NCBI GenBank assembly: GCA_029255685.2
Contig: CM055314.2
Span: 10,868,399 to 10,932,398, forward strand
Length of the DNA: 64,000 nucleotides
Source of the DNA: Silene conica
Lineage: Eukaryota > Streptophyta > Magnoliopsida > Caryophyllales > Caryophyllaceae
Reading direction: 5' to 3'
The first letter of the stretch is position 1, and every line of letters starts with the position of its first letter. Shown piece by piece: positions 12,676-25,511 of the stretch. The notes beneath the pieces are model-generated. The model searched no databases. It had not been told where the DNA came from and saw only the letters and a list, made by a program, of their open reading frames with translations. The translations under genes were made by a program, and so were the position numbers.

Positions 12676-14960
12676 TTTTCCCCTAAATTTACTTCTCTCT
12701 CTATCTTCTCTTTTCTCCTAATATTTCATCCCCGGCAACCCTAATTTTTCTTAGGATTTCTTCAAATTCATAGTTCTACAGCTCGATCTCGACTTATTCG
12801 TCTATTTCCGATCAATTATCATACTATTTCAATCATAATCGTCTTGTGAGGTACGTTATTGTTGTTAATTTCACATTTATATTCTCTTTAATTTGTAATT
12901 TCAGATTTAAATCACATATTTTTTTTTTCATTTTTCGTTCATGTATTTTCAATTAGTATTCATCTTACAGCGTTTCTTCTAATTTTCTTACTATATTTTC
13001 AGTTTCATCTTACTTTATTGTTATTTTTAGCTTTATTTGTTGTGTTCCCTAAATTTGTTACGTTTCTTTTGTGTTTTCTAGGTTTTCTATCATAATTCCG
13101 ATGTCAGGTATGTTATTGGTCTTAACTTCAACTTTATGTTCTTTTCAATTTGTAATTTGAGCTTTAAATCACATGTTATTTTTGTTCTCGTACATATATT
13201 TCCAATTAGTAATCATCTTACTGCATTTCTTATAATTTTCGCACCTAAATTTAATTATGTGCATTTTAATTCTTATTTTATGTTTTACGATTTTGTTTGC
13301 CCTAAGATTAAGTTGTGATATTGATGTTTTACGAATTTTAACAAAATATAATTGTTGTAATCTGAATTGTCAAATTTAGCAAAAGATTATTGTTGCAGTA
13401 TGTTTAGAGTGTGATATTGTTCTACAGAATGTGTGATATCGTTTTACAGGGTGTGTGATATTTCTTAGCATAATATGTGTGATATTGTTTAGCTATATGT
13501 GTGATATCTGTATAGCAGACTGTGTCACATTTGAATAGTAATTTCTGATCTATGTTCAATTCACTTTAGAATGATGTATATGTTGAGTTGTTGATTAGTG
13601 TTGTTGATTCGTAATCTAATAATTAATACACTTCTTATGTTCAATAAATGTTGCATTTTGATCAGAATTCAGGTACAATTTTTGCCTTATTGCTCTCGAA
13701 TTTGGAATTTAGGTATATTTTAGTGAAATAATTGTTAAAATCGAGTAATTATTCAATAAATGTTGTATTACTGTTTTGAATCTGAGATATAATTAGAAAC
13801 TAGGTATAATTGTGTGAAATAGTGCATTTATTTTCAGATTTTGATTCATTTTTGCTCAAATTAGGTATACAAATTATTGCAAAAATTTATTAATTTTCAT
13901 ATAATTGAACCAATTACTATCATCGATTGCAGTTACTGTTGTTAATTAGATGCAATAGCTCGCTTCATAGTAGTCATGTGTTTCAACTGACATAGTAGTA
14001 TGTTAGGCCTATGATCGATTTTTTTTGTCTTAAGTCATGTGTGGAGTTTTTGAGAGAGGAAATGAATGACATTTTAGTTTTTGTCTTGTGTCATGTAATA
14101 GGTCGCTTCATAGGTAGTCATTTCCTCAATTGGCATTGTAGTTTGACTCATTTCATTTCGAAACTCTTTCAGTTTCTGGGTCGACTTGCAGCACTCGTAA
14201 ATCCCTGCCCGATTGGAATTAGCATACCCAACATATATTATTTTGAAGCTGCGAATGTTAGCTATCATGTCAAACAAGAATAACTCAAAGTAGTAACCTG
14301 AAGCTCTAGATATGGAGCTTTGAGTGCTCGCAGGTCACGGCTGATCTTTGTTGTACATTTTAGAATGCAGTGGCAACTTTCATATTGCATAACTTTTGAC
14401 TCAAGATGCACCACGAAGTGAACTATATACCAAATAGAAACTAAATGAGTTAGCTACACTTTCCAACAAGAATTACCCTAGGATGTTTCATGGGTTTGGG
14501 AGATATAAGCTGTTTAGTACTGACAGGTCGGTTTCGGAAATGGCATATCATTCACGCATGACAGTCTTTGAAGCATTCTTGTGAAAAATATATTCAATGA
14601 ATATGGCTGATTCCAACTCCATAGGAAAGTAAACTCTTCCAAAATTTTATCCTTGTAAAGAAAACATTTTTTTACTATGTAAAACTCCATTATGAGCATT
14701 TGAAATTGGCTTAATTCTGCTTAGATTTCATGAAGATATACATGAATAAATGACTCACGAGTCATACTTTTCTTAGCCTGTTAGAATTTGTTGGCTTTCA
14801 CAATACAATACATAAGAAAAATCAAACATATATACGAACACTTCCTGACATACATTTTGCATGTACCACAGGCCACTCACAGGGTGTTTCAGATAGTTGG
14901 TCCTAAGACAAATGCAGAGCATCAATTTCATATTGCTAAAGACATCAAAGTGAAATAAAC
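12676..14960. other. AT-rich DNA with leader-like start; no gene recognised
   Basis: The left edge (12676-13110) looks like a plant 5' leader: CT-rich DNA, CAACCCTAATTT, and GT-containing junctions such as GATGTCAGGTATG (about 13100), but no coding exon could be tied to it. At 13395-13530 the word TGTGTGATAT is repeated about six times at irregular spacing. A frame at 14011-14283 has no recognisable domain. Confidence 0.4.
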
Positions 14961-15327
14961 CTGTTTCTGAGACCCTTTATTCTGATAATACTTTTCTTCT
15001 GCTCGCTGCAAGATGTCAAACTTCTCACTTAACCGAGATCTTGATGTCGACTTGGAGCAGCTCAGGCTCTTCAATGCTTCAGTATCATCTGAAAAATAGG
15101 ACAGTGTATTGCATTTATCAGAACATAAGAAGAAAACACTTAACTCAGCCACAATTCAGCACATAAAATAGTACTCATATAGTTCTATGCTCTTATTGAA
15201 CGAAATGAAACAAATAGACGAAGTACAACCGTCAGAATCAGATATTTCTTCCTCGGAACCACGAGAATCGTCATCATTTCGGTTCCAAAATTCACTAGAT
15301 TCTGTTCCATCAGCATTGTTGGAGGAA
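14961..15327 (-). pseudogene. Unidentified acidic protein gene fragment (two spliced exons)
   Basis: Minus-strand exon a (15327-15230) follows CTGTTTAG and precedes GTTGTAC. It encodes SSNNADGTESSEFWNRNDDD and then GSEEEISDSD. Exon b (15088-14961) follows TTTTCAG and precedes GTTTAT. It encodes DTEALKSLSCSKSTSRSRL and then SEKFDILQRAEEKYYQNK. The split codon (G|AT) joins in phase and the frame has no stop, so this is real exon structure. I do not recognise the protein: one acidic Ser/Asp/Glu-rich stretch, then a basic Ser/Arg stretch and a probable helix. No start, stop or neighbouring exons were identified. It has the same orientation as the kinase exon at 16.2 kb and the CACTA end at 17.9 kb. 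Confidence 0.55.
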
Positions 15328-16235
15328 CTAAACAGATAAAGAAAAAAGTAAGTGTCAGCAATCAGCATAACGATATTCTTCAGAAGGAAAATCAATAAAA
15401 GATGTGTACAAAAGTTTAGGTTCTTTATTTTTATCCAATATTCTACATTATCTTTTCTTTTGATCCTACTATATTGTTCATAAAACTTACTTGTATTATT
15501 TTATTCATGTATTTACTTATCTATTACTTCGTATTTTTTCTTTTTGTTGTAATTACTTTCTTTTTTTAACTTTCTTATCTTGAAAAAGGTTTAGAGAGAA
15601 AAAGAATAAAGATATCCAGTGCCACAATGGCAACATGGAGGAGAAAAGCAAGCTTCTATATAGCTTTCGTACAAAGATGGATACACAATAAATTCATCCA
15701 TATAGTCTAACCAAAATCCTTCAATCTTCGATAATATCACTAGTAAGTAGTAACAACATGGTCTCGTGACTGATTGTTTCTGCCTCTCCAACGCCATACA
15801 TTCTATTAATCCTTGAAATTTCAATTAAGCATATAATACCAATTACATTGCTGCATAGGTTAACATGATAACATCTTATCAAATATTCATCCATGTTGTT
15901 GTGATTGCTAGCAGATCCAACAGCCACATGACAACTAATAAGTTGAGGCAGAAATTTCCAAAAACCCTAATTCAAAAAATCATAAATTCCCCTATAAATA
16001 CACCCACAGACCCAACCTCTAAAACTCATCCAACACATACAACAACAACATCCTGAAAGAAAGAAACAAAGAAACACATCCATATCTATAATTCAGAAAT
16101 AATTTCAAGTATGAGAACTCTGGTGTGGATTGGAGGTAGTAGCCAGCAAGCTATAAAGCAGTAAACAAGCTTGTCAGATTATTCAGCAAGTTGTAAGAAA
16201 GTAAGACCATAAGAAAACAAATAATAAGAGTATAC

Positions 16236-16315
16236 CAGTCACACTCCATGCCATATCCTTTCTTCAGTAAAACCTCAGGAGCAATATAGTCAGGTGTGCC
16301 CACAGTTGAAAAAGC
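16236..16315 (-). pseudogene. Single exon of an NDR/LATS-type AGC protein kinase
   Basis: On the minus strand an 80-bp exon between AACAG and GTATAC encodes [20 protein letters not shown] then YGMECD and two bases of a Trp codon. This is the activation segment (P+1 loop) with the APE motif; [20 protein letters not shown] is typical of plant nuclear Dbf2-related kinases. No catalytic loop, DFG or C-lobe exons were found on either side, so it is an isolated captured or relict exon. A second exon-like block at 16778-16713, with good AG/GT borders and reading VNILDIQCAGYYFFYFQ, lies upstream in the same direction but belongs to no family I know. Confidence 0.72.
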
Positions 16316-17499
16316 CTGTTAGAAAGTGAAAAGCTAGAGTCATTGGCTAGACAAAGGTGACGTAATACTGAAGCTTAATCATATCTAAATATAGGACATT
16401 AGCATTTCATTCTCTATGTCTGACGGTACTCAGACTAAGCATCACCCAATAACACCCCTTACTTAACATTTTTAGAATTGTATGTTTGAGCATTAAAAAC
16501 GAAGAAACATTGGGTTCCTACTTCATTCCTAACCCAGCTAAACATATACTATGATGAATTCAACCTGTTAGAAAGTAAAGGCAGAAGGTTCCTACTTCAT
16601 TCCAAACCAGAAATGGTTGATGAATGAATAAGCACATCAAGAGTGAGGTGAATGAGGAATTAGGAGGGAGTTGATGATGCATAATGAGGTACTATAATAA
16701 ATGAAGACAAACCTTGACATCAGAAGACTGGAAGTAGAAGAAGTAATAACCAGCACACTGGATATCCAATATGTTGACCTGTGGAATGATCTAAACCCTT
16801 AGCTTATGTCAGTACATTACATGTTCAAGCCTGAAACAAAATGCTCAACTCGCTAAGGAAGGAGAACACAGGCTATGATAAGCACAAAAACTAAAAATTT
16901 CAAGTAAAAAAAGAAACTCCAGTAAACCACAAGTCCTAAAAGCCGTAGTAGAGTGCCAAACCTAAATACATATCAGAGAATCAACAGAATTACATGTGCC
17001 ACAAACGAATCCCAATTTTTTCAGTTGTTCCAACAACCGATGATTTACTTAAGAAACACTACCATGTCTAGAATAAAAACTACATTCAAATCATCTCCCA
17101 TACTAACTCAACAAACTTAAAAGTAATCAAGCATTATTCAAGCATATTAGCCGGAAACACAATCATTCTTGACTAGGGTTTTGAACAACAACATGAGTAT
17201 AATAGGAACTGACGTATAATACTCAATCTCAGCAGCTTGTATTCACAAAATTACAAATCCTACTTAATTGAACTGAAAACAATCCATCCCTATTACTCAT
17301 ATATCATTTAAGACGATTCATCTCCCAATTAAACTTCAGTTTAATTGAATGGCCCAACCCTAATACTTAATTGTAACCTAATTGGTAAAATAATTGTCCA
17401 TTAACCCTAAATGATAAAAACAATACATAAATTCAGTTGTAAACTGAAAACAATTCGGGAAAAATAAAGGATTAAAAAAAATTGATAAAAAACCAACCT

Positions 17500-17905
17500 G
17501 ATTGAAATCTGCGAATAGGTCAATGATAGTTGCTGTTTGCCGGCGTTCTATCACCTACCTTCGACGGAAATAACAAGGTCGTCACGAGATGGGGAATTTG
17601 TTTAGGGAAATTCGGTGTTAAGAGAGATGGGGGCTGAGTGATCGAAAGAGATAAGGATTTGACGGGGATTTTGGGTGAATGAGGGAGGACTGATGAGGAG
17701 GGAGGTGTATTACTTGTGTTGTGTAGACTATTTGCGGCGTTATTATCAAAACGCCTCAAATAAGCCATTTGAGATATTATTTAATTAAAAACGCCTTAAA
17801 TAGCCTTATATCTTTTTCTAATTATTAAAATGAATTTTCTATTTCCTGCGTTTGCTAAAAAACGCCTCAAATAGATAGCCGCAAATAGCTATTTTTGTAC
17901 TAGTG
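17500..17905 (-). mobile_element. CACTA transposon terminal and subterminal region
   Basis: Read on the minus strand from 17905, the sequence starts CACTAGTACAAAAATAG and carries clustered subterminal words TATTTGCGGC, TATTTGAGGCG, TATTTAAGGCG, again TATTTGAGGCG and the inverse CGCCGCAAATA within about 200 bp. This is the usual CACTA design (CACTA terminus plus short subterminal repeats that bind transposase). It sits in a Copia gag gene: outside the terminus the gag continues at ATTCTTTTCCAT, so ATT would be the 3-bp target duplication. The opposite end was not found in the window and no TNP2-like transposase is visible, so the left boundary is unknown. Confidence 0.72.
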
Positions 17906-18312
17906 ATTCTTTTCCATAGTGAAAAGTTCATATCTTTGAATAAGCAAATCTATACGATGTTTCTTGACTACGGATTTTCCTTCGTAGGCAAGTTCGAGAC
18001 CATCCCATATTTCCTTAGCGGAATTACAAGATGAGAATCTATCGAATTCTGAAGTTATCATACCCTTCTGTAGAAGGCTCATGGCCTTAGAATTTTTCTC
18101 TCCAATTTTGTAGTCACTTTCCACATAATCACTTTCCATCTTTTCGTAGGTTGTTCCATTTGCGGCGGCGACCAAGATTTTCTTTGGTCCGGTTTGGATG
18201 ATCTTCCAACATTCCCAATCACATCCCTTGATGTAGTGAGTCATCATATTCTTCCATAGACTGTAATGTTCTTACCATCGAAGATAGGACACTTGAGATG
18301 CTTGGAATCCAT
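17906..18312 (-). pseudogene. Copia gag (UBN2/Retrotran_gag_2 type), 5' fragment of element 1
   Basis: Starts MDSKHLKCPIFDG, shifts frame near 18260, then continues MMTHYIKGCDWECWKIIQ and EIWDGLELAYEG before it is cut at the CACTA border. The same order of motifs occurs in the gag of element 2 at 25.4-24.6 kb. The Gag protein would form the cytoplasmic virus-like particle. Broken by a frameshift and by the insertion. Confidence 0.85.
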
Positions 18313-19865
18313 AGTTGACAGAGTATATAATATATAATCAATAGAAGGATGAAAACTCACGCGGCTAGGCGATCAAGAGCACGAGGCTCTGATACCAATT
18401 GAAGAGTCTATTGATATAATATACTCAAGAAGGGGGGGTTGAATTGAGTATGCCTTCTTTTTAAAATCTTCTTCGATGTGTGTGGATGTATGATGAACGT
18501 TGAGTAGAGCAGGAATAAAATAGAGACACGATATTTTTGAAGTGGTTCAGTTTCACAAATTGAAACCTACGTCCACTATTCTCGATTAATAAAATTAGTA
18601 CCGACTCCGGATTACAATTTTGTCAAACCTACTCGTACAACTTTGATGTTAGTTGTAACTCTATCTAGATACCGCTAAATATCTAGCTATGACAAGTACC
18701 GTTAAATACTTGCTTACAATGAGTACCGTGAGATACTCGATCTATCTTACGTTAATAAGATGAAGTCTTCAATGTTTCTTCTAAGTCACAATCTTGAATA
18801 AGATCAATGCTGGAGCACTTGAATCTTGAAACGAATATGACAATTTAAGCTCGAATCTTTGAAGAGTAACGAACGGCGGTTTGTCTCGATATGCGTGAAT
18901 ATGTGTGTGTATTTCGTGTATATTAATGTGTCATGGGTAATCTATTTATATAGAATTATATCTAGGTAATTTAAACCCTAGATGATTTAGGAATATTACT
19001 TAAACTAGAATTCTAGTCTTTTAGTAAACTACCATAAATCTAATCTTAATATATTTAGGAAAGATTTAATAATACACTTTAGGTATTATATAAGGAATCA
19101 ATTTCCTAATTCATATCTAAGAAAAATCTTTATATAATAAACAAATAGTGACCTTATTAAAACAACTTCCTAAACTTTATCAAAATATAATAAATTATAT
19201 TTCATAATATAATCTAGATTGCTTTTAGGATATATAAATAAATACATATTTATTTATTTTAATCCACCCAACACAATTATGGAACGTGTCATGATACACG
19301 TTTTCCTAAACCGTATCAAACTATATTTAGATTATATTATCTTGACAAAAGTTAAATAAAAATCCTTAGTTTATTAGAAATAAATAATTGACTCATAAGA
19401 AAATTATTTATTTCTTTTTAACTAAAAGATATTTTAATATTAACTCATTAAGATTAATAATTCCATATTCTAAAAATAGAATACCAATTAAACATTAATT
19501 GTCCACGATGATTTTGGAAACTAAAAACGTTTCAACCATCACACATATATCGATCATTTCTTCTATATGAAGTTATAGCTACGAGCTATAACTTGAACCA
19601 ATCTCATACTAAAGCTATAGTTGATAAGTATAACTTTAGTTCATTATTTGCGCTTGCGATCTTCTTTCAATCTTCGATTTAGTCAATCCATTGACTAACA
19701 TACTTGAATCTTTTATGCTTGATTGATTAGATCTTGTTACTCATATTCTGTACACTTAGCACACGATTATACACACGAGCGAGTATATAATATATGTAGC
19801 TAGACTTGTCATTATCAAAACATAAATATATATACTTAATATATATTTGAATATATGGTTCAACA
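17906..19865 (-). mobile_element. Truncated Copia element 1 (gag start plus 5' LTR)
   Basis: Minus-strand element. The 5' LTR spans 19865-18400 (starts TGTTGAACC, ends TAGACTCTTCA, 1466 bp), followed by PBS ATTGGTATCAGAGC (18399-18386), complementary to initiator tRNA-Met. The gag starts at ATG 18312 and runs to 17906, where the CACTA terminus cuts it. Pol and the 3' LTR are absent. Confidence 0.85.
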
Positions 19866-20780
19866 ATGGTTATTTTGAATTTTGGGAAAATTTATGAGGT
19901 CAATTTTAAGAGAAAATAGACATACTCTAATGTAGAATTAGGATAGAATTTGAAGAAAAAGGGTGAACTAGAGAATTTGTTGAACAAATGAAGAGTTAGA
20001 AATGACGATTAAGAAAAGAGAAAAATTGTTGAAGAAATGAAAATATGGAGGTTGGTAAGGGTATTCTGGTTTTGAGATGAAGATTGAAGAGAATAGATAA
20101 TATAAGGGGAGAATGTGGGTAAAGGTATTTTAGTCTTAAAAAATCAACTTAAGTCACGAAAATGCAATTTGGCATTAGTTTTCCGTCGGAGGTAATGTTT
20201 TGACTGTAAGTTTTGTTCAGAACTAATATTATGGCTGTAAGTTTCAAAAAATATTTAATAAGGCTGTAAGTTTCAAAATGTGGTTTTTATAAGTCTGTAA
20301 TCAACAATTTTCTCTATTTTATAATCTACTATACTATTTAATAATACTTCCCCCTAACTTTTCATGTCGGATATATTTATATACCTACTACTCCTAATTT
20401 AAATAGGTGTATTGTCAAATATTACGTACTCATTAAATTAATAATCAACTTTACTGTCTAATGTTACATACTATTCTAAAAAAATATTTATGTGAGATAC
20501 GTTTACTACTCCAAATTTAATTAGAAATGTGAGATACGTTTACTACACCAAATTTAATTAGGTGTAGTAAGATTATGGATTCAACTAAAAAAATTATTTA
20601 AATAGGTAGTTTAAAAAGGTTAGGAACTTTATTTATAATCAATTTTATTGTCTAATATTTAGAACTGTGATATATTATCAATCTTAATTAAAATCTAAAA
20701 GACTTTATTTGTTCTTCTAATTTCTAGATGTGGGATGTATAGCTATCCTAATTAAAATATTATGTGCTCACAAAATTAAG
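19866..20780. other. AT-rich DNA with repeat arm; no gene
   Basis: Between 20190 and 20310 the word GGCTGTAAGTTTCAAAA recurs about three times and resembles one arm of an inverted-repeat element whose other arm is missing. The rest is AT-rich and related to the degenerate repeats at 21.7-23.1 kb (GATATATT, TAATCAACTTTA words). Confidence 0.4.
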
Positions 20781-20782
20781 GC

Positions 20783-21680
20783 TATTTAGCATATTACTAC
20801 CTAATAAGTCTAAAATTTTGTATCTTACTACCTAATATGTTCAATTATTCAAATAACTACCTAATAAGTGTAAAAACTGACACGATTACTACCAAAATGA
20901 CGGAAATTGCTAAAAAATGACGAAATCAGTTTATTTCGTCTCGTTTAAATTTAAAACCTAATTTAATACCCATATTACCCTTCCCCTCCCCTTCCTCCAT
21001 TAAAACACCTTTCTACTTCAACAACACTCATTTCCTCTTTCATCAATCTGATTCTATTTCATCAACAAAACTCATTTCCCCCAGATTTTCATCAATCTTG
21101 TTTTATTTTCATCAATAAATCCCACATTTCTCCCTAAATCTTCAAATTTTTCCGGTGGTAAGATGTCTTCAAGGGTCTCGCATAGTTTTGATTGTTGTGT
21201 GATCATATTTCTGGGTATTTAACCAAGATTTTTGATTCACAAGTTTTTTTTATGCTTTTTAAGAGTTAGGTTTTTCTGGGATTGTGTTAAATTTGCTGTT
21301 TTTTGAGTGTGGAAGAAGAAAGTTGGTTGCTTTTTTGGGTGAAATTGAGAAATTCAGGAAAAAAAGTTGTTGGAATAATGGAGAGAAGGATAGAAGAAAG
21401 TGATAATAAAGAGATTGATTTGAATATTGAACCAAATCATGGAATTTAATCGGGGGAGGGAGAGAGTTGAAGATGTTTTCTTAAGAAAGGGTAAAATCGT
21501 CATTTAACTTATCCCGAACATTTAAAACTAATTTAAGTTCGGTTTCCGTTAAAAAAGTAGCAAACTGATTAATGTTGTGTGATTTTAGGTAGTAAGTTGC
21601 AAAATTAATTATATTAGGTAGTAATATACAATTTTTTGAATTTATTAGGTAGTAATTTGTCATATTTCCTAAAAGGGCTA
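20783..21680. mobile_element. Inverted-repeat (MULE-like) non-autonomous element, about 0.9 kb
   Basis: The left arm has ATTACTACCTAATAAGT, TTACTACCTAATATG and AACTACCTAATAAGTG. The right arm, read inverted, has ATTACTACCTAATAAATTC, ATTACTACCTAATATAATT and TTACTACCTAAAATC in the same order. Arms are at least 100 bp and made of repeated ACTACCTAA blocks. The interior (about 20950-21480) has a C/T-rich leader-like stretch but no open frame of note. The outer ends both carry GGCTATT-like sequence. Confidence 0.65.
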
Positions 21681-21699
21681 TTAATAATCAACTTTATTG

Positions 21700-23113
21700 T
21701 TTCATCTTTTGATTTATTAGCTACGTCACTTGGATGACTCATTTTTTCCTTTAGATAATAGTTTTGAGAGGTTTAATAAGACAAAACAAACAAAATTAAT
21801 TTTTATTTGGTGTAAAAATGAGTTTTCTGTTAGGTGAATTAACTTTTTAAATGGAGAGGGAGGCTAAGTGTGAGTATTTCGTAAGGAGGGTGACTTAGAT
21901 ATTTTAGGTTTGTATTAGGGCTACAATAAGGATGCTGATAATGAGTTTGATGGTATTTGAGGTTAGAATAAGAATGACTGCATCAGATTTGTTAGTTAAT
22001 GTTTATGGTAGGTTTGTGGATATTTTGTTACTCTGACTTCAAATCGTAAATTAATTTAATTAGATATTCTTAAAAAATTGGACTTTATTTTATAATCAAC
22101 TCTATCATCTAATATTATCTACTTTAAACACTGCTTTATATCTTATTCCATTCTTTCTACCCCGAATTTTTCAGCTTGATATATTATTACTCATACTTCA
22201 AATACTAAAGTAATTTAAATAAGTACTTTTAAAAAGTTGGAGTTTATTTTATAATCAAGTCTACCCTCTAATATTATCTACTTTAAAAATTGTTATATAT
22301 CTTATTTCCATTCTTTCTTACCTTAATATATCCATGTAAGATATATTGTTACTCTAAATTGTTTTACATCTTATTTCCATTTTTTGTACTTTAAAAAAGT
22401 TGGACTTTATTTTATAATCAACTCTACCATCTAATATTATTTACTTTAAAAATTGTTTTATATCTTTTTTCTATTTTTATTCCCCTAATTTTTCTATGTG
22501 GGATATATTGCTAATCCTAACTAAAATCTAAAATTACTTAAATAGATAATTTAAAAAAATTGGATACTACCACGCAGCTCGTAAAAACTTCAAATATATA
22601 TTGTGGGATATATTGTTAATCAAAAGTACAATATTGCGTACTCATAAAATTAATAATGTGAGATATGTTTACTACTCCTAATTTAATTAGGTGTAGTCTC
22701 ATGTAAAATATTAGGGGATTTATAATCAATTGTAGGATATATTCATATATTGTTAATCTTAATTAAAATCTAAAAAAATTTCTTTGTTCTTCTAATTTTT
22801 AAATGTAGGATATATTGTTAATCTTAATTAAAATATATATTAGGTACTCATAAAAAATTAATAATCAACTTTATCTTTTTTTTCTCTCCTAATATTTAGA
22901 TGTGGGGATACATTATTAATCTTAATTAAAATCTAAAAAACTTTCTTTATTCTTCTAATTTTTGGATGTGGGATAAAATTAATAATGAAATTTATCTTAT
23001 TTTTTCTTTCTCTCCTAGTATTTAGATGTGAGATATATTGTTAATTTTAATTGAAATTTAAAAAACTTCTTTTGTTCTTCTAGTTAAAATAGCGATTATC
23101 TGCACAATATAAA
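21700..23113. repeat. Degenerate AT-rich tandem repeat field
   Basis: Irregular recurrence of TGTGGGATATATTGTTAAT, CTTAATTAAAATCTAAAAA, TTATTTTATAATCAACTCTA and TCTTTGTTCTTCTAATTTTT through the stretch. Unit length is unclear because of decay; some recurrences are 90-150 bp apart. No coding frames. Confidence 0.6.
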
Positions 23114-25443
23114 TTAAAGACAGGTTTTAGGTACCCAAGCATACTTGGGTCCTTTAGAGTTAGTAATTATAAAAACATCTTTTTTCTTAACCCAGACTTG
23201 TCTTACTAAAGTTCTCTTAGATTTGTAGTAGTTGGGTTTTGTTGATTTTGTATACGTTTTTGTGTTTTGTTTTCTATGTGTTGTAAGTTTAGGAAGTTGG
23301 GTGGTTCTATTTTTCTTTTCTGCATAGTCGAAAGACATATCATAGAACCATTTTGTGATCATTATTCCTTTCCTCAACATCGCTCTTATCACTTTCATCA
23401 CTATCGACAATGGAGATGGCATCGTTTGGTACGTGTACCTAGAGATTTAACAAATTTGACTCCAGTTTTGAAATCAAGTGCGTGTTTTACGCAATTTTCT
23501 CATAGGTGTCCAGTATGACCACAGTAAGTACAGATAAGATATTCAGGTAAGTCTACATACTTTCTTTTTCTAAAATCACGGTCTGTAGGTTTTTGTTGAC
23601 ATTTAGAGTGGTCTCTTCTGCCGTAGCACTCATGACCTAGACCCATCTTCATGTTGTTATCAGATTGTTCAGTTAGGAAGTTTAATACGTTAGTACTTTC
23701 TTCCCATTTATCGTGAACCTTTCGAGCATGAAGAAGGAGGTCTTTTAACGAATCTATTTCCTTTTTACAAGGGGTGTGGTCAACATTGTTATATTCTTTT
23801 AAGTCTTGAATATCTTTATTAAAATTGAACACTATTTGGGCATGTTCCTTATTAATTTTAGATATGTTGAATTCTAGATCCATGATTTTTTGTTCGAGGA
23901 TTTCAACTTCTTCTTGATGAGTTTCATCTACAACTACGGTCGTAGATTTGTTCTTTAGAAGTTCGTTGGCCCTTTTTAATTCTGAAGTTATAGCTTCATT
24001 AGCTATAACCTTAGATTCAAGCTCTTTAATGTTGAGTTTTAATTTTGAGGTTATAGCTTCATTAGCTATAACTTTAGACTCAATAATTTTTTTCTCAGAC
24101 ATTATTGTTTCCAATTTAACATTTGCGTCAATATTTTCTTTGGATTTCAGTTTCTTAGCTTTGGCCTTGAGAAGTTGATTTTTCTCTGCAATGTCAAGGA
24201 TCTGTTCTTTCAACTCGTCTATTTCAAGACTTTGTTCGTGACATTGGTCTAAGGTTTGTTCAAAATATTTAATTAATGCAGACTTAGACAAATTTTTAAC
24301 TTGATTCTTAAGCTGTAAAAAATTTACCTCTTGGTCTTCATCGTTTGAATCTGATTCTCCATAGAGGCAAAATTGTGATGCTTTATGATCGTCAGAAATT
24401 AGATCTAAGCTGATGTTTCTTAGACACAGGTTTGCAACCTCATCTTCTTCTGGGTCTTCGTAGTCCTCGGAATCTAATTCTCCCCAGCAAGATGCGAGCA
24501 TAACCTTCTTAAATTCAGTTTTGGTCTTTTCTCGTTTAGATTTGTCTTTGATTTTGTCCCTACTTGGTCAGTCCTTGATCATATGGCCTTGATCACCATA
24601 TTTGAAGCATCCTCGTTTGAAGAAGGTTTGCTTAGAGTCATTCTTTTTTTTATCATAGGTCTTGTTGTTTGCTTTGGTGAATTTTCCTTTGAAGACCGCC
24701 TTTTTGAAGCGCCTTGCGAATAGAACTGTTTCATCTTCCAGTTCAGGTTCGCACTCTTCGCTCGTATAGGCTTGTAAGGCAACACTTTTGCCTTTGGTAT
24801 GATCATCATCATGTTTGTTTAACATGATCTCGTGAGCCATTAGAGATCCGATGAGTTCTTGGTAGGTTAAGGTCGTGAGATCACGAGCTTCTTCGATTGC
24901 AGTGACTTTTGGTTGCCATTTTTTGGTAAGGCTTCTAAGGACTTTTCTAACTATGTCCTCGGAATCATACTTCCTACCAAGGTTCCGTAGTTCATTTAAT
25001 ATGCAAGAAAATCGTGCAGAAATGCTATCAATCGATTCATTCTTTTCCATAGTGAAAAGTTTATATCTTTGAATTAGCAAGTCTATGCGATGTTTCTTGA
25101 CTACAAAAGTTCCTTCGTAGGCAAGTTCTAGGCCATCCCATATTTCTTTGGCCGAATTACAAGAAGAGAGACGATCAAATTCAGAAGTAATCATACCGTT
25201 TTGAAGTATACTCATGACTTTTGAATTTTTCTCAGCAATCTTGTAATCTGCTTCTACATAGTCACTTTCCATCTTCTCATATGTGGTTCCATTTGCAGCG
25301 GCGACCAAGATCTTCTTTGGTGCAGTTTGAATTATCTTCCAGCATTCTCAATCACATCCTTTGACGTAGTGGGTCATCATGTTCTTCCACAAACTGTAGT
25401 TCTGTCCATCGAAGATGGGACACTTCAAGTGTTTAGAATCCAT
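23114..25443 (-). pseudogene. Copia gag with zinc knuckles, broken (element 2)
   Basis: Reading leftward from ATG 25443: MDSKHLKCPIFDGQNYSLWK, a TGA in place of Trp after GCD, then KIIQTAPKKILVAAANGT, the UBN2-type Gag domain to about 24900, and a knuckle-like CFKYGDQGHMIKD followed by a stop. A long acidic/coiled-coil spacer (24501-23500, 333 codons, with two near-identical VIANEAITS(K/E)LK repeats) ends in a second knuckle CTYCGHTGHL interrupted by a stop. The last piece (23422-23114) ends GPKYAWVPKTC, a phrase typical of the linker ahead of Copia protease. The first knuckle has Tyr where the second Cys should be. Non-functional. Confidence 0.83.
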
Positions 25444-25511
25444 AGTAAAATCAATTGAAGGATCAATCTAAAGTTGTAAAGCTATCAGGAGCACGAGGCT
25501 CTGATACCAAT

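Noticed and set aside
14011..14283. 90-codon plus-strand frame as a gene
   Set aside because: No recognisable motif, a similar-sized frame lies opposite, and no splice or regulatory context supports it.
17520..17768. 82-codon minus-strand frame as a gene
   Set aside because: It begins in CACTA subterminal repeats (MAYLRRF from TATTTGAGGCG) and has low-complexity Ser/Pro sequence without homologous features.
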